A stretch of DNA of 64,000 nucleotides, from contig BQUP01000006.1 in NCBI GenBank assembly GCA_022835595.1, forward strand, positions 1,556,020 through 1,620,019, written 5' to 3'. Source of the DNA: Cystobasidium ongulense (taxonomy: Eukaryota; Basidiomycota; Cystobasidiomycetes; Cystobasidiales; Cystobasidiaceae). Position 1 is the first letter of the stretch. Every line of letters starts with the position of its first letter. Positions 21,281-33,314 of the stretch are shown here, piece after piece. The position numbers and the translations under genes are program-made. Under the pieces are notes generated by a model, which worked only from the letters and a program-made list of their open reading frames with translations, searched no databases and was not told the origin of the DNA.

Positions 21281-22555
21281 TTACTGCAATTCTGGAATGA
21301 GCTGTTCACCCTTTCCTTTAGTAAGGAAATCTCTGATGTTGGTAATTGCAACCACTTCCATCTTGCGACGTGCATCTTGGTTTTCCGTGCCGACGTGAGG
21401 TAGTAGGGAAACGTTGTCCATAGCGATGAGCTCTGCTGGTACCTTTGGTTCCTCCTCAAACACGTCAAGACCGGCTGCTCCGAGCTGGAAGACAAACCAT
21501 GTCAGCATACTTACAGCATACGAGACGCCATGTAAACGTTGCACAACTCACGTGGCCTTCCTGGAGAACCTTGATGAGAGCTTGTTGGTCGATAACGCCA
21601 CCTCGTGCTGTGTTGACTAGAATGCTTCCCTTCTTCATCGTTCTAAGCTCTTTGTCTCCCAGGAAATGCTTGGTATTGGCATTCAACGGCATATGGATAC
21701 TGAGGATATCGACCTGCTTGAGCATGTCATAAACGTCTGGAATGTACTCCACATCGGAAGCAGCAGTTTTGGAAGGATTTCTGTTGTGATAGACGATCTT
21801 GACGCCAAATGGTCGGAGGTAGTCTACAAGTTGGCTTCCAATACTGCCCATACCAAGAATGCCGACCGTCTTTCCGGATAGATCGTGTGTTTTAGCTTGA
21901 ACTACAGACTTGTCGAGACCGAATCCTCCATTACGGAGATGCTTCTCGCATAGATAGAACAAGCGAATGGCGCCAATAATCAAGTAGAGGGCGGTGGTAG
22001 CGGTACCTTCATCGACAGCGCCGGGGGTATTCGAGAAACCAATGCCTGATGAATTGATGCATGTGCGGTTAGTGTTACGTGGGTTCTGGTGGTCACGTGA
22101 AAAATGCATTCTTCTGCGGGAAGACCTACCTCTAGCTTTGCAAGCCTGGACATCAACACCATCGTAGCCTGCACCCTTGTAACCGATCCATCCGCAAGAC
22201 TCTGGTAAGGCGTTGATGAGTTCGGCATTTATGGCGCCAAGCGTGGCTTTCGCTCCCGGCTCGAGGAAGATAGCCTTGACTTTGCCGTAGCGTCCACTAG
22301 GAGACCAGTCTTTGAAGGCTTCTTCGCGGCTCTTGGATTCCATGTACTGTAGTATTGTTGTATTAGCGGGGGAACTGTCACAGTAGGAGGGGAATTCGGT
22401 CGCTCACGATAATCTCGGCGTGGGGTCCAACGATCTCTTCGAAGTCTTTGTGAGCCCATGCAAGCGGGCCTGGAGTGGAGTGTCAGCAGTCAATCCAGAA
22501 GCCCGCGGTGTGAATATCGGTGCTCACCGACTACGAGTACTTGTGGTTTGGACAT
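21281..22555 (-). CDS. D-isomer-specific 2-hydroxyacid dehydrogenase
   Basis: Exons (minus) 22528-22555, 22408-22469, 22130-22346, 21552-22045 and 21281-21484 give 334 residues. It probably reduces glyoxylate or hydroxypyruvate with NAD(P)H. The nucleotide-binding loop GILGMGSIGSQL is present, as are the substrate-side segment GYDGVDVQACKARG, the family NTPGAVDEGTATTAL block, the catalytic Arg in NTARGGVID, and the catalytic Glu/His environment in LDVFEEEPK and LLPHVGTENQ. It belongs to the Gor1/GRHPR-like branch rather than formate dehydrogenase; the exact substrate cannot be read from sequence. It diverges from Mis12 with about 770 bp between starts. Confidence 0.92.
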
Positions 22556-23325
22556 CTTGGCGAGGGCGAGTGACGGGTATGCAGGAAGCAAGATTTGTGA
22601 CTAGACGGGCAGGAGACTAAGTCTGAGTGTGATTGTAGGAAAGTCGGCGAGTACGACGAGTTGCACGGTAGACAGACCAGCAGCTTTTCCAGGATTAAAT
22701 ACTTTCGGACTGCAGCATGTGCCGGCGCGCGTGGCTATCAGCGGCGTGTCGGCTAACAAGAAAGTCCGGAACTGGTGGCGGTTGAAGCAGCTTGAAAGAA
22801 GCTGTACTACTAGTGACTGCAATCACATTCAGACATCTAGTAGTCACTACTGAGTTACAAGTTTACATACCTCGGTTAGTTTGGCTGTCCAGACCAGCCA
22901 TTGAAAAGTATCTCGGATCTCTGGAAGCAATGGAGAAAAGAAGTAGCACTTACTATCTCAGGGCGTGGGCTTAGGCCTGGCGGGTGGAAGCCTGGGTGAC
23001 TGGCTATAATACGCCAGACCTCTAGAAGTCGTCCTAGACCGGGAGACGACGTTGGCAGATGGCAAAGTCCTAGGCCATGTTATTGCGAGAAAGAACGCCT
23101 GAGGCTTTCGCACGTGATCATTTCATAGCTTCAACCCTCTTGCACGACCATCATGGAGAGCTCTGTGACAAGAAGCCAGCTTGCCATGTGAATGTTAGTA
23201 TCCAGTGTAAGCTCCATGCAGCATGCGGTATCGCGCTTTGGACGAAGTACACGAGATCTTCCTCGATCGCGATGCTTGACTGCTTGTTTTCCACACTCCA
23301 ACTCGCTCCAGGACAGCATTTCGTG
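22556..23325. promoter_or_regulatory. Divergent intergenic region
   Basis: About 770 bp between the hydroxyacid dehydrogenase (minus) and Mis12 (plus). The open frames here are short or use non-ATG starts and show no protein features. It presumably contains both promoters. Confidence 0.4.
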
Positions 23326-24491
23326 ATGGACTCGCCTCCAGCAACGACAGCAGGCACAACCAGAAACACGCTACACGAGAACAGTACCGATGAAGACGCG
23401 CTGCTGCTTCCTCGCTCGGAGCTGGACTCGCTTAGCGAGCTGCAAGTCCATCAAGTCCAGACCGACCTCAGTACCGAGCTTTTTGGATTTGCGCCTACCG
23501 CACTCACAGCGCGCGTGGTAGACGTAGCCAACGAAGTCATTTATGATGTTATAGACAAGATAGAGATTGAATGCATGCAGAGATGGGTTGGGGACGAGCA
23601 GACAGCGCCAACCGATGAATCGCGCAAACAAGCAGTCCAGAAGGTGGGTGGGCCTTTTGACGGAATTTGGTGATACTATAGGTACACTCGTTCACATCTC
23701 ATGCATAAACAGGGCGTCAATCGTCTCGAAACGCTGCTCATGTCAGCTGTAGACCTTCGTTTCGATCAAGCCGAGGTCTGGCTCCTGCGAAACACGTTTC
23801 AAGTACCGCGCAATCTAATCCCCTACGTTCTTCTACCGCATCACCCACAAGAGGGCTTCGCGCCCTACCTGAACAAAGGTGAAGACGAGGATCTGATGAA
23901 GGAACTCGAGGCGGAAATCGCAAAGGTCAATTCGCAAAGGGAGGATATCACCATGTTGAATGTGGTCCACGAAAGACAGATAAGGCGCGTCAAAGCGCTG
24001 AAGCAAATTAAGTCCAATCTATCACAACTGCTAGTCTCAGGTGGAGCACGAGGTACGACTTCCTGGCAGTCATATTCCATTTGGTACCTAGGCTAATCTT
24101 CCACTTTTCAGACGCCCTGTCCGCCTCGAGCAAGACCCTTGCGGTCGAAGTGCCTACTTTCATGAGCGAGTGCCGTCGCCTTCTGTCGACTTCCGCGACT
24201 GTTTCGACTCTTTCAGCTTCCACAGCATCGGATTCAGCGACGGCCGTCAATCAGCCTTGGGGACAATCGAGAGAGGCATACCTCGCTTGGCGGGTTGAGC
24301 ATAGCCAACAAGACGATACAGTCAGTCGCGATAAGGAAGGCAATCACGACATTACAGGCATTACGAAGACGCTGGCCGCGCAAGGCAGAGCTCAGGACGC
24401 AGTTGTAAGCCAAATTGTATCACTTTCCTTTTCACTTGAAGCTAAGCGGATCTCCGACTTCCAGACACTGAAGCAACTGCTTGACGGCTAA
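23326..24491 (+). CDS. MIS12: Kinetochore protein Mis12/Mtw1
   Basis: Exons 23326-23643, 23713-24052 and 24112-24491 give 345 residues. Mis12 is the core of the MIND/Mis12 complex that links inner-kinetochore CENP-C to Ndc80. The hallmark N-terminal block is clear around residues 45-75: TELFGFAPTALTARVVDVAN followed by EVIYDVIDKIEIECMQRW. The second exon supplies LETLLMSAVDLRFDQAEVWL and a coiled coil (about residues 155-215). The C-terminal part is Ser/Thr-rich and then helical. The start was chosen at MDSPPATTAG because upstream in-frame sequence lacks conservation features. Confidence 0.92.
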
Positions 24492-24956
24492 AGGGCTGCA
24501 AGTGTCAGGTCTGCGTTCGTGAGGACCGTCTTCACTGACGCAAATCCAAACTTTGCGCTCGCGCTTGGATCAAGGCCAGTCAAATAGACACAGCACCGAA
24601 ACAACCGGGTGCCTGCAAGTTCTCCTGACCACTCCAAGTCCAGAGAAAGGAACAATGCGATGATCAGCAAGTCGGCAACACAATATCGATGGCAGATCTG
24701 GCCACCAAGGAAACGTGCCGATGTCGTGTAGGCTGCTCGGCTCCTGGAAGCCGCCAAGCTGCCGAACGTGCAGCTCCACATCGAGCCTCAGTAAAAAAGA
24801 GCGATCGTCAACTCTGGGTGTAGACACCGCCAAAGAAAAGGGATAGTATGTCATTGCATTGTCACAGACATGCTATCATGCTATACAGAACGCCTTTTAG
24901 AGTACGATTCTACTTGAAAATTGTGTTAAGCAGGTATCAAAACCAGCGCGATTGCT
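24492..24956. other. Convergent intergenic region
   Basis: 465 bp between the stops of Mis12 (plus) and the transketolase-like gene (minus). No supported gene; it will hold the two 3' untranslated regions. Confidence 0.4.
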
Positions 24957-27904
24957 CTAATGAGTTAGCTTGGCAATCTCAGCCATGATTGACTGGGGAT
25001 CTAGCCCTTGGTAAGGGATTTGCTCAGTAAGACCACCGCATCCTTCCTTTGTAGTACCCATTCGCTTGTAACGAGGTGTCAAGCTTCTCTCTAGTAATTG
25101 AGTACCAATTCGCGAGCCAAGACCGTTCTTCTCGTTCCAGCTCTCAACAACGAGAACAGCTTTGCTGGTTCCGATGAGCGTGAGAATCTCTTCGTCGATA
25201 GCGTTGACGGAGACCTTGTTGATCACACCGACTCGTGGCAAAGTCTTGTTGGAGTTGTGTCTGTCGACAGCGTCTACGACTCGGTAGCTATGGCAGAGAA
25301 CTCGAACTCAGCGCTGCTTATGTCAGGAGACGGTAATGTAAACCTACAGCATCTCGCCCATAGTAACAACCCAGCCAGAGCAAGACGAAGGATCATCGGC
25401 GCCTCTGACGATTTCATCTTTACCAGGCTGGAAGACGTAATCGGTATTGTCGAAGAACCGTTCTTCTGAGTTTTCTTTCAAGATCCAAGGAACCTTTGCA
25501 CGGGTTGAGAAGATTGCCCTGATGCCCTTCTCGAACAAGACTCGCTCGACGACCTTTTGCATCTGAGCTGGATCGGCTGGGAAGTACATGTATGATGGTG
25601 CATCCATAAGACCGTTGTCGAACATCATGCCGCTGATACCAAAGTGGCACGTGTTGTCGGCCATCTCGTCTACACCAGAGTGACTGAAATGGCAAAGGAG
25701 GTTACAGTGATTGAGTCTTGCCATGGTGAGCTCGGATAGAGTCATCTCCAAGAAAGCGGAGAAAGTTGAGAAGATACCGGTCTTATTTGGGTCGAATCCG
25801 AAGCCAGCAGCAGCAGACAGATTTCCTCGCTCCTACAATTATCGAATTATCAGTGCAAAATAGCCTAGCAGACTAGAGCTATTGAAAGGCACGTACCATG
25901 ATTCCAGAAGGAACGAAGCATTCGGGGTGTCGCTGGTGAATGACCTTCAAACCGGTAGAGCCCTCGAGATCAGAGTCAATGACCATAACATCCTTCTTGC
26001 GGTCAGTGTGCTTGTCAAGTACGTCGGATACAGCTTGACCAAACTTGACTCGGTTGGCATCGACTTCCTTCGTGCTGCCGATGTAGAAGTATGGCATGGG
26101 CGTGGGCCTGATAGCATCATAGACCGCTGAAACAGCCCTTGAAGCAGAAGAAAAGGGATGAGCAGGTTACAAGACGAGCTTTTTGGCAGTAGACATACTT
26201 CTCGTCATATCCACGCTTCTTGAGGTACGGAACAGCGTACTTTACGGGAATGACATCGTGTCCTGTAAGTCGCAGAACAGTTTAGTTGACATCCGAGAAA
26301 GTCAGGTCTATCAAGCTTACCGTGAGGAGTTCTGCATGCGAAATATATCAAAGCTAGGTCAGTCGCAATTGCGGAGGTCAAACAATTCACGCCCTACCCT
26401 TCAATGCCGTCAACTGTGTGGATCGTTGAGTCAGCGTATTTCACGACTAAGTAAGGTTGCTAGCAGGCTCACCTCCTGGTGCCATCTTTCGCTTGATAAC
26501 GACTGCGACAGGTCCTGGAGTTTTGAGAGACTCGACAATGGTGGCGTACAGCTCGTCGAGCTTCTCGCCTTGACACGTCAAGCTACAACGAGCAAGCGAT
26601 GTTTAGTACTAATGTCCCAGCGCTAGGAAAATCTCGTCAGACATACACTTTCATACCATGACCCTCGAGTGTTTTCTTCATGTCGTAACCAGGCAAGTAC
26701 TCGGAAGGATGTCCAGCAATTGTGGTATCGTTGTCGTCAAAGAAGCATTTGACGTTCAAGTTCTGTGCAACAGCAAGACGGGCGGCCTCGGCATCGTCTC
26801 CCTCTGAGTTTATTGTAGGGGATGAGTCAGTGACAATCTCGTATTTCAATAATGCCGACCTTGGAGGACTCACCTTGGAAGGAACCGTCGGAGCCCAGCA
26901 TAATGACGGTCTTTTCGCGGTTTGCCATAGCAATACCCTATGTCAATGCAGAAAGAGGTTCAGCTCTTGACCAAGTACATGCTAACAGGCTTGTTACGAA
27001 CGTTGACCCTGTGACGTAAGAGCTTAAGGTCAGCATTGTCATTTCGCATACAGTTGACGAAGCACTCACAACGGCCACATGTGCCCTAATCGTCCAGAGG
27101 AAAACTTGACACCCGGAGTTAAGCCCAATTCAGGATGGCCTGGCAATTTGGAGTTGGCAGCGCGATAGTAAAGCAGGTGCTCGTAGGGAATTTGGCCATG
27201 GACGGCGGACAGGAAGTACTGTGTTGCTACTCTGTGTCCAGCTTCATCGAATAGGATAGGAATGAATTGATCTTTCGTCTTCTCGCTCTCGAAGAAGGCT
27301 TCCATAATGCAGACCTGTAGTCGGAAAGTGGTGGCGATAGGAGTCAGTTGAGAGCCTTGAATATGGCAGAAGTAAGACATGCGCCTAATCCACAACATCG
27401 AAAGGCTCACCTCGGGAGTAGTATCAAACGGTCCACCGGCTGGAAGCGAAGACGAGATACTGTCAGACCGGCAAAACAAAGTGGGCCGTCAAGGAGACGA
27501 ACTGTGGCCGGAGACACCTCTAGCTGCACCAGTAGCAGTGAAGAGGACCTAGTCATATGCAAGAAAAGTAGTCAGCTCTCTACTTGAGCTGCCTAGGGCA
27601 CACAGAAGTCAGACATACAATCGAGTCCCGCATAATATCGATGTTGCGCTGGAGACGCTTTCGCTGCTCATCGCTAAGCTTGGGATTGCCTAGGTCGAGG
27701 TCGATTCCCTTCGAGTTCCACTCTCCGATGGGTACGGGGAACTTGGATCTTTGATATTGAGATGGTTAATTGTTGGATTTACGGGTATGACGAAGGCACA
27801 CGGAGTGGACGCAGAACGTGATTCAGCTTTTCAACGGCGAAAGAGTTCACGAGCAGGAGTCCTTACAAGTCGCCCGTTCCTTGACTGCCTGTGCCATGCG
27901 ACAT
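24957..27904 (-). CDS. Transketolase-like thiamine-diphosphate enzyme
   Basis: I read 15 exons from ATG 27904 to the stop at 24957, giving very roughly 790 residues. The TPP half contains GAARGVSGHTGGPFDT, FDEAGHRVATQYFL, LPGHPELGLTPGVKFSSGRL and GSDGSFQEGDDAEAARLAVA, the last being the GDG...N-type thiamine-diphosphate/Mg motif, followed by FFDDNDTTIAGHPSEYLPGY. A pyrimidine-binding domain (DVMVIDSDLEGSTGL, FGISGMMFDNGLMD) and a transketolase C-terminal domain (PRVGVINKVSVNAIDEEIL) follow. It resembles a transketolase-like group shared with bacteria rather than Tkl1; the sugar or aldehyde substrate is unknown. Two internal exons are only 16 nt (26398-26413) and 11 nt (26321-26331). Confidence 0.88.
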
Positions 27905-28207
27905 TGTGATGATTCGTGCTAGTTTTTGTGCGAGTTTGAGATCGTCCTCGTTCTTGGAGTGGAGCAGACAGCGGCAAGCAGCGAAAGGCAGGGCTGAGAA
28001 GAGCAAATCAAGCCAGCGGACAGGTGAGACAGATCGCTATCATATCAAAGAAGGCGTGGGAGGACTGCCATGGACAGACGCTATGCAATGCCTAACCATA
28101 CAGAACAGACGAAGCTCCCACTAGCAATAAGCATATCGAGCTCGTCACCATTTTGCCACTACTAAATACTGCAAGCACCAGCAAAACTGTGAAATGCGCT
28201 AAATATA

Positions 28208-29280
28208 TCACGATGTCCTTGTAAAAGCGTCAGCGGGGATGGTCTTCTCATAGACCTGATGGGGTGGAGTTAGTAGATTAACGAGAAATCGCCTTGGGAA
28301 GATTAAACCCACCTCGTGCTTTGTGCTGTATCCTCCTACCAGTTTGCCCATGAACAGACCTAGAGCGTAGTTGGCAGCTCGACCAGTCTGTACAGGGAAG
28401 TCCTGGATGATGACATCAGAGTCGTACATATATGCCATAGCGTGGAGGAGATTGGGCGTCTGGCCTTGGAGAGCGTTCGAATGCAAGAAGCCATAGAAGT
28501 TTCGCACGAAATGACCGTCGAAACCTGGGTTGGGTCCACCTCTGACAGTGATGAGCACTTCGAGATCTTCGCCGTCAGCCTCTTCGCACCAAAAAGTGTG
28601 TGGAACTCCGGGTGGGATGTTGACTGTGTGGCCGGGCTTCAAGGTGTTCTGCTTGCCATCAAGGAGGTAGTGCATAGTTCCCGAGACCTGGAGAAGGAGA
28701 AAGTGTCAACGAGGCTACTGTAGGAACTACGTACATACTTACGACCTCGAATGTTTCCTGAGTAACGGGAACTATCGTCAGCTCAGGGAATCAACAACAA
28801 GCGAAGGTCGACACTTACAGTTTGGTATATATGCCACTACATACGCCAGGGAAAGAAATCAGGTATTTGTGGGCATCGATTTTCGAATGTTAACGTACGT
28901 GATATGGTGGAGTAGCGATAGCTTCTCGTGAGTTGGTCCATTTAGAGGTATGGTCAAAGATCTGGCTGCAGTCGCCAAGGCGGGGGAGGAAACAAGCTCA
29001 GCCTGCTAGAGCTAGTCAACATAATGGCCTGCGAACAACCCTACCGAGAAGTATAGTGTTTTTGATCCCAGGACTGATCCCAAGTCTGTTGGAGTTCGCT
29101 GGCGTCAGCTTTCCAGTTCTTGCTCTGTTGGTGTGACTATCAAACGAGATGCTTTTGCGCACCTTGAAAGCGCCACCGAAGTAGATCAAGCTGCAGCACA
29201 GCAGGTCAGTACACAACACCAGACCAGATAGCAGAGGCGTAAACTAACCTTCCATCTGCACCCTCCTCCAACGGAAGCAT
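28208..29280 (-). CDS. Cupin-fold protein, small multi-exon gene
   Basis: The C-terminal two thirds are clear. A first cupin motif, YHWHIYQTETFEVVSG, is assembled across an 18-nt exon (28819-28836) and a 15-nt exon (28743-28757), and gives the HxH(x4)E...G metal-binding pattern. A second motif, PGHTVNIPPGVPHTFW, gives PxG(x2)H. The long final part includes GPNPGFDGHFVRNFYGFLH. Upstream, MLPLEEGADGR (ATG 29280) and SLIYFGGAFK look like first exons, but I could not resolve the stretch 28960-29190 with certainty. Cupins are enzymes or binding proteins in many pathways; no substrate can be assigned. It lies on the same strand as the transketolase-like gene, about 300 bp away. Confidence 0.75.
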
Positions 29281-29981
29281 CTTGAGCTGTAGAGTCGCTC
29301 AGCATGGTCAGTATCGCATTCGATCAAGCACAATCCACCTGGACGCTGCTGACTTTTGGGAAGAGGAACGAGAGGGCCATATTTGCTGCTTTGGTTCTTG
29401 TTGAAAGTGTAGTCGGATACGCGACAGTGGAGCGTCGACAAGATAGAGTCGCAGGCAGCGGTGGTCAGAAGCAGGGCAATGCCGGTCAGCGGGCTGCACG
29501 GCCGAGGCCTTTGCTGTCCGGGCCGATCACTTGTATTACGGACACGATAAGCGAGCACATCTCTGGAGAGATCCATCTTTGCAGAGCTCGCTTCGGGCTG
29601 GTGATGTGCGAGGAGCTGTTGTGGGTCGGTCGAAGAGCGCTGGTGATATTTCACAGACGTTCGAGCTGGAGTTCGTTGCATCTTGTCACGAGACAATGAC
29701 GCGAAAGTCTAGCAACACCAAAGAGACGAAGACCACTGGGAGAACATCGAGGAGCACGCGAAGCAGTGAGCCGAAATCGCATTTTCCAGTACAATCTTTG
29801 CGTTTGTATGGCTGGGAATCTTGTATACAGCTTCGGGAACAAGGCGAAAGAGTGTCGGTGATAAGCAGGGTTCATTTATCGGACCCAAGACCAGACATTC
29901 CGAATCCCCACTTTGGCCTGCTGTCTCTAATCTGACCTTTCTTCTTCAGTTCAATTGCAACTAAAACTGACAAACTTGGAG
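29281..29981. promoter_or_regulatory. Divergent intergenic region
   Basis: About 700 bp between the cupin gene (minus) and the SDR gene (plus). The open frames on both strands here (about 130-150 codons) have basic, unstructured composition and start at non-ATG codons or overlap each other, so I treat them as chance. Confidence 0.35.
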
Positions 29982-31103
29982 ATGACGAAAACATACTTTG
30001 TTACCGGGGCGAGTCGAGGATTCGGTATGTTGACCCCCCGCAATTTCGCGGTCTAGAATAACTAATGCCGATGATACCTGCAGGTGCTGAGTTCGTAAGA
30101 CAGATTATCGAGAGAGGCGACAAAGTCATTGCTGCTGGGCGTAGCTATGAGAGCATGTCAGGCTTGAAAGACGCAGGCGCGGTGTTAGCCTTGTGGGACG
30201 TTTCTGCGCCTCTGCAACAATTGAAAAAAACAGGCCAAGGTAATGCTTTGTGCACCTTTTCGGCCCGCAAACCATCTGACGACCTGGGATCTAGAGCTCA
30301 TTGTCCAACATGGCCCCATTGACGTGCTCATCATGAACGCAGGCTACATGCATCAAGGCACGATTGAAGAATCCACACCTGCCGAGATTCAGAAACAATT
30401 CGATACCAATGTATTCGGCCTAGTAAGGCTCCCGCTTTGATCCACACATATACACTTCTGATGGTATTAACTATGCCTACCAGATGAACAGTGTCAAAGC
30501 TTTCCTGCCGCATTTGAGGTCACGAAGAAGCGGAACAATCGTGACGATGGGATCTATTGGCGGCTGGCATAGTGTAGTAGGTCTGGCAGCCCGTGAAGCT
30601 TGACCTCCATCTGACTTGGGGTTAAAGGCTGCCGGTGGCATATACTGCATGTCCAAATATGCAGTCAGAGGTGTTGCTGAAACGCTCAAATGCGAGTTGG
30701 AGCCCTTGATAGATTCTCCACGTTGAGCCGGTGGGCAACCTTTCGCAGATATCGTGTTGTGCTCGTGTCTAAGTCCTCTGTGCAGGGCTACTTCAGAACC
30801 GACTTTCTTACCAGTGATGGTGCAAGAAGCGTGACTAAAGGTAGTATTTCAGATTATGACCAAATGCGAAGAGCCACGGATGATGCCTTGAATGCATACA
30901 ACAAGAAACAACCAGGAGATCCTGTTAAAGGTGTTTCACTCGTGCTGGACTGTATCAGCGGGACTGGAAAAGCAGAAGGCAAGCGGGTACCTTGGCATAT
31001 TTGTCTTGGAAGTGATGCGTATGAAGCCATTACTGGGGCTATAGACCCTTTCAGGACCGAGATGGACGAATGGAAAGCAATCACGGATACCACAGACTTT
31101 TAG
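29982..31103 (+). pseudogene. Short-chain dehydrogenase/reductase with apparent frameshift
   Basis: Exons 29982-30024, 30084-30239, 30295-30422, 30484-30576, 30628-30730 and 30786-31103 follow the classical SDR order: the TGASRGFG cofactor loop split by intron 1, VLIMNAGYMHQG (NNAG equivalent), TIVTMGSIGGW with the catalytic Ser, IYCMSKYAVRGVAETLK with YxxxK, and HVEP/GYFRTDF. The exon at 30628-30730 is 103 nt although both flanking introns are phase 0, so it carries one extra base (or lacks two) between LEPL and ILHVEP near 30710-30716. The gene is therefore either a recent pseudogene or hit by an assembly indel; everything else is intact. Substrate unknown. Confidence 0.75.
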
Positions 31104-31320
31104 TTGCGGACAGTACGTGCCAGTGTATCTCAGAAAATTTGGCGCAGTGCAGTACGCTTAGTGCGGTGGTAGGGTATTAAACCAGTCGAGTGCTAAAGAG
31201 CATGAATTATAATTACGATTTTCAGCAAGCCGATCGCCTTCTAATTGCCTTCGATTTTCCTTCTGCTCCAAGTTGCTGAACAACCGATTTGCTGAAAATA
31301 AGCATCCTTCGTTCGGAACT

Positions 31321-32765
31321 ATGTCAAGCCTACCTTCAACTATGCGAGCCTGGGTCTACAGGAAGAGTGGGCCAGTTGATCAGGTGTTGCACCTGGAAGA
31401 TGATTACCCAATGCCGCAACTCAAGGACTACCCTATTGTTATCAAAGTACACAGCATTGGCCTGAATCCAGTTGGCTACAAGATCATATCAGAAATACCA
31501 TGTGAATGACCCTTGGAAATACTCTGTAGATTCCCCAGCTGGTACTAATTATGACGTCCTCATATTGCACGTGAAAAATACCAGTCTTCTTAACCAAAAA
31601 ACCTGGTGTTCCAGAGCAAGACTTTTCTGGCACTATAGCTGGCGGTGATCTTGAAGGTAGCGGGTTCAAGATTGGCGACGAGGTCTATGGTGCTTTACCT
31701 GTAGGGTTCACACATTACCCGCTGTCGCTGCCTACAGCGCTGACATCATCACATATAGGCCGATAAAGGACAAATGCCAGCGGGAGTAGGTGCTCTTGCT
31801 GAATATACAGTGGCCCGCTCGAGTCTTTTGGTGAGAACACGTTCGACCTATTATATTTGACCAGGATTGACCCGATCTTACCATGCTAGGCACGCAAGCC
31901 CGAGAATCTAAGCTTCGCTCAAGCTGCTGGAATTACCCTCACTGCTATCACCGCTCACATTACGCTCATTAAACGTGGAAAGGCACAATCTGGCGACAGA
32001 GTGCTTATCAATGGTGGAACAAGCGGGGTTGGCGTTTTTGCGATACAGATGGCCAAAGCCATCGGATGCCATGTCGTAGTCACATGCTCCAGTTCTAGCT
32101 TTGATACTGTGAAAGGCTTTGGCGCAGATGAAGTGATAGACTACAAGGAAGGGAACCTTACCGACAAGCTTTCCCAAGAGTATGGATCGGCTGATAAGAG
32201 GTTCGATCTGATATTCGATGTAAGCTCCACTTTGACTTGTCCGACTCCCGAGTGAGCCTTCACGATGACCTAATGCTCCTATCTATCAGACTATTGGCGT
32301 ACCAGCTTGTAAGTACTTCGCTTTACAAGAGACAGGTAATACCTAACAATATTTATTCTCCAGTGTACTCGTATTGCGGAGGCTACATCAAGAATACAGG
32401 AAGGTATTTGAACATCTCTATGCCGACAAGCACCATGCGTGATGCTATCAGCGTAAGTTCTTGAGTACTCGGACATATGATCATCAAATCTAACGGTTTC
32501 ACCCTGTTTATAGTCTGGACTACACGTATTGTATGCGAAGATGTGTCCTACCTTCCTGGGCGGGCCCCCTGTCCAACTGCAGCTCATCATGAGCAATCTC
32601 GAAAAGGAGGCCGACTCGCTCAAGGACATCGCTCAGTGGGTTGAAGAAGGCAAACTCAAGCCTTTGATTGATTCAGAATATCCCTTCGAAGACGCCCTCA
32701 AGGCTTCACAGAAGATTCGCAGCCATCGAGCTAAGGGGAAGGTTATCGTGAACATCAATCAGTGA
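31321..32765 (+). CDS. MDR-type quinone oxidoreductase / alcohol dehydrogenase-like
   Basis: Exons 31321-31501, 31585-31700, 31759-31830, 31890-32219, 32290-32308, 32364-32452 and 32514-32765 give 352 residues with no frame break. The N-terminal GroES-like domain (VIKVHSIGLNPVGYK, DFSGTIAGGDLEG, FKIGDEVYGAL) precedes a Rossmann domain with the nucleotide loop NGGTSGVGVFAIQMAKAIG and FGADEVIDYKEG. The C-terminus returns to the catalytic domain (LIDSEYPFEDALKASQKI). It belongs to the quinone-oxidoreductase branch of the MDR family (no structural-zinc Cys quartet seen), likely NADPH-dependent. Exon 5 is only 19 nt. It lies in tandem behind the damaged SDR gene. Confidence 0.9.
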
Positions 32766-33314
32766 GACCTGTAAGCCGTTGTCATATCCGTTACCAGACC
32801 AATTTGTCCCTGTGTTTCAGCAAGAAACAATGTGATACTGCTAGCCGCGTATAGTAACTCGAGGAAGACGTATACCAGCTGAAGTATAACAAGGTAGTCA
32901 TTGACTACTCACACCAAAACCAGGATAAAGCATACTGAAAGAAGTCTAACAAAGGTACTGACGCGTCTCAGTCGGACGCTACTGCGATGAGCGGGTACAA
33001 GTTTAGATGGCGGAAGGACATAATAAAAGTAGGTGTAAGGAGCTGGACGGACTAAGTCAGATGTTTGTCAACAGGCTGGAAGGTAGAGCGCAGACACTCA
33101 CTGTCTGTGATGGCCCTTCGTCGTGCTTTTCTTGCCAACATGCACTTAAGTACTGAAAACATATAACGGCCCCCGCTTAAAGCAACCCTTCACAGACTTC
33201 GGAATTAAGAGACCTCGATTTTGAAACAGAAAAGTAGTTGTCGCGGGACTAAACGACTCAGATGACTTGCATATATATATGTATGTGCGTACTCGCTGTC
33301 TGAAGCGCACACTT
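32766..33314. other. Convergent intergenic region
   Basis: 550 bp between the MDR gene (plus) and the G gamma gene (minus). It contains a short TA repeat near 33270-33285 and no supported gene. Confidence 0.4.

Noticed and set aside
29244-29699. 130-150-codon frames on both strands between cupin and SDR genes
   Set aside because: They overlap each other, start at non-ATG codons and show no motifs.
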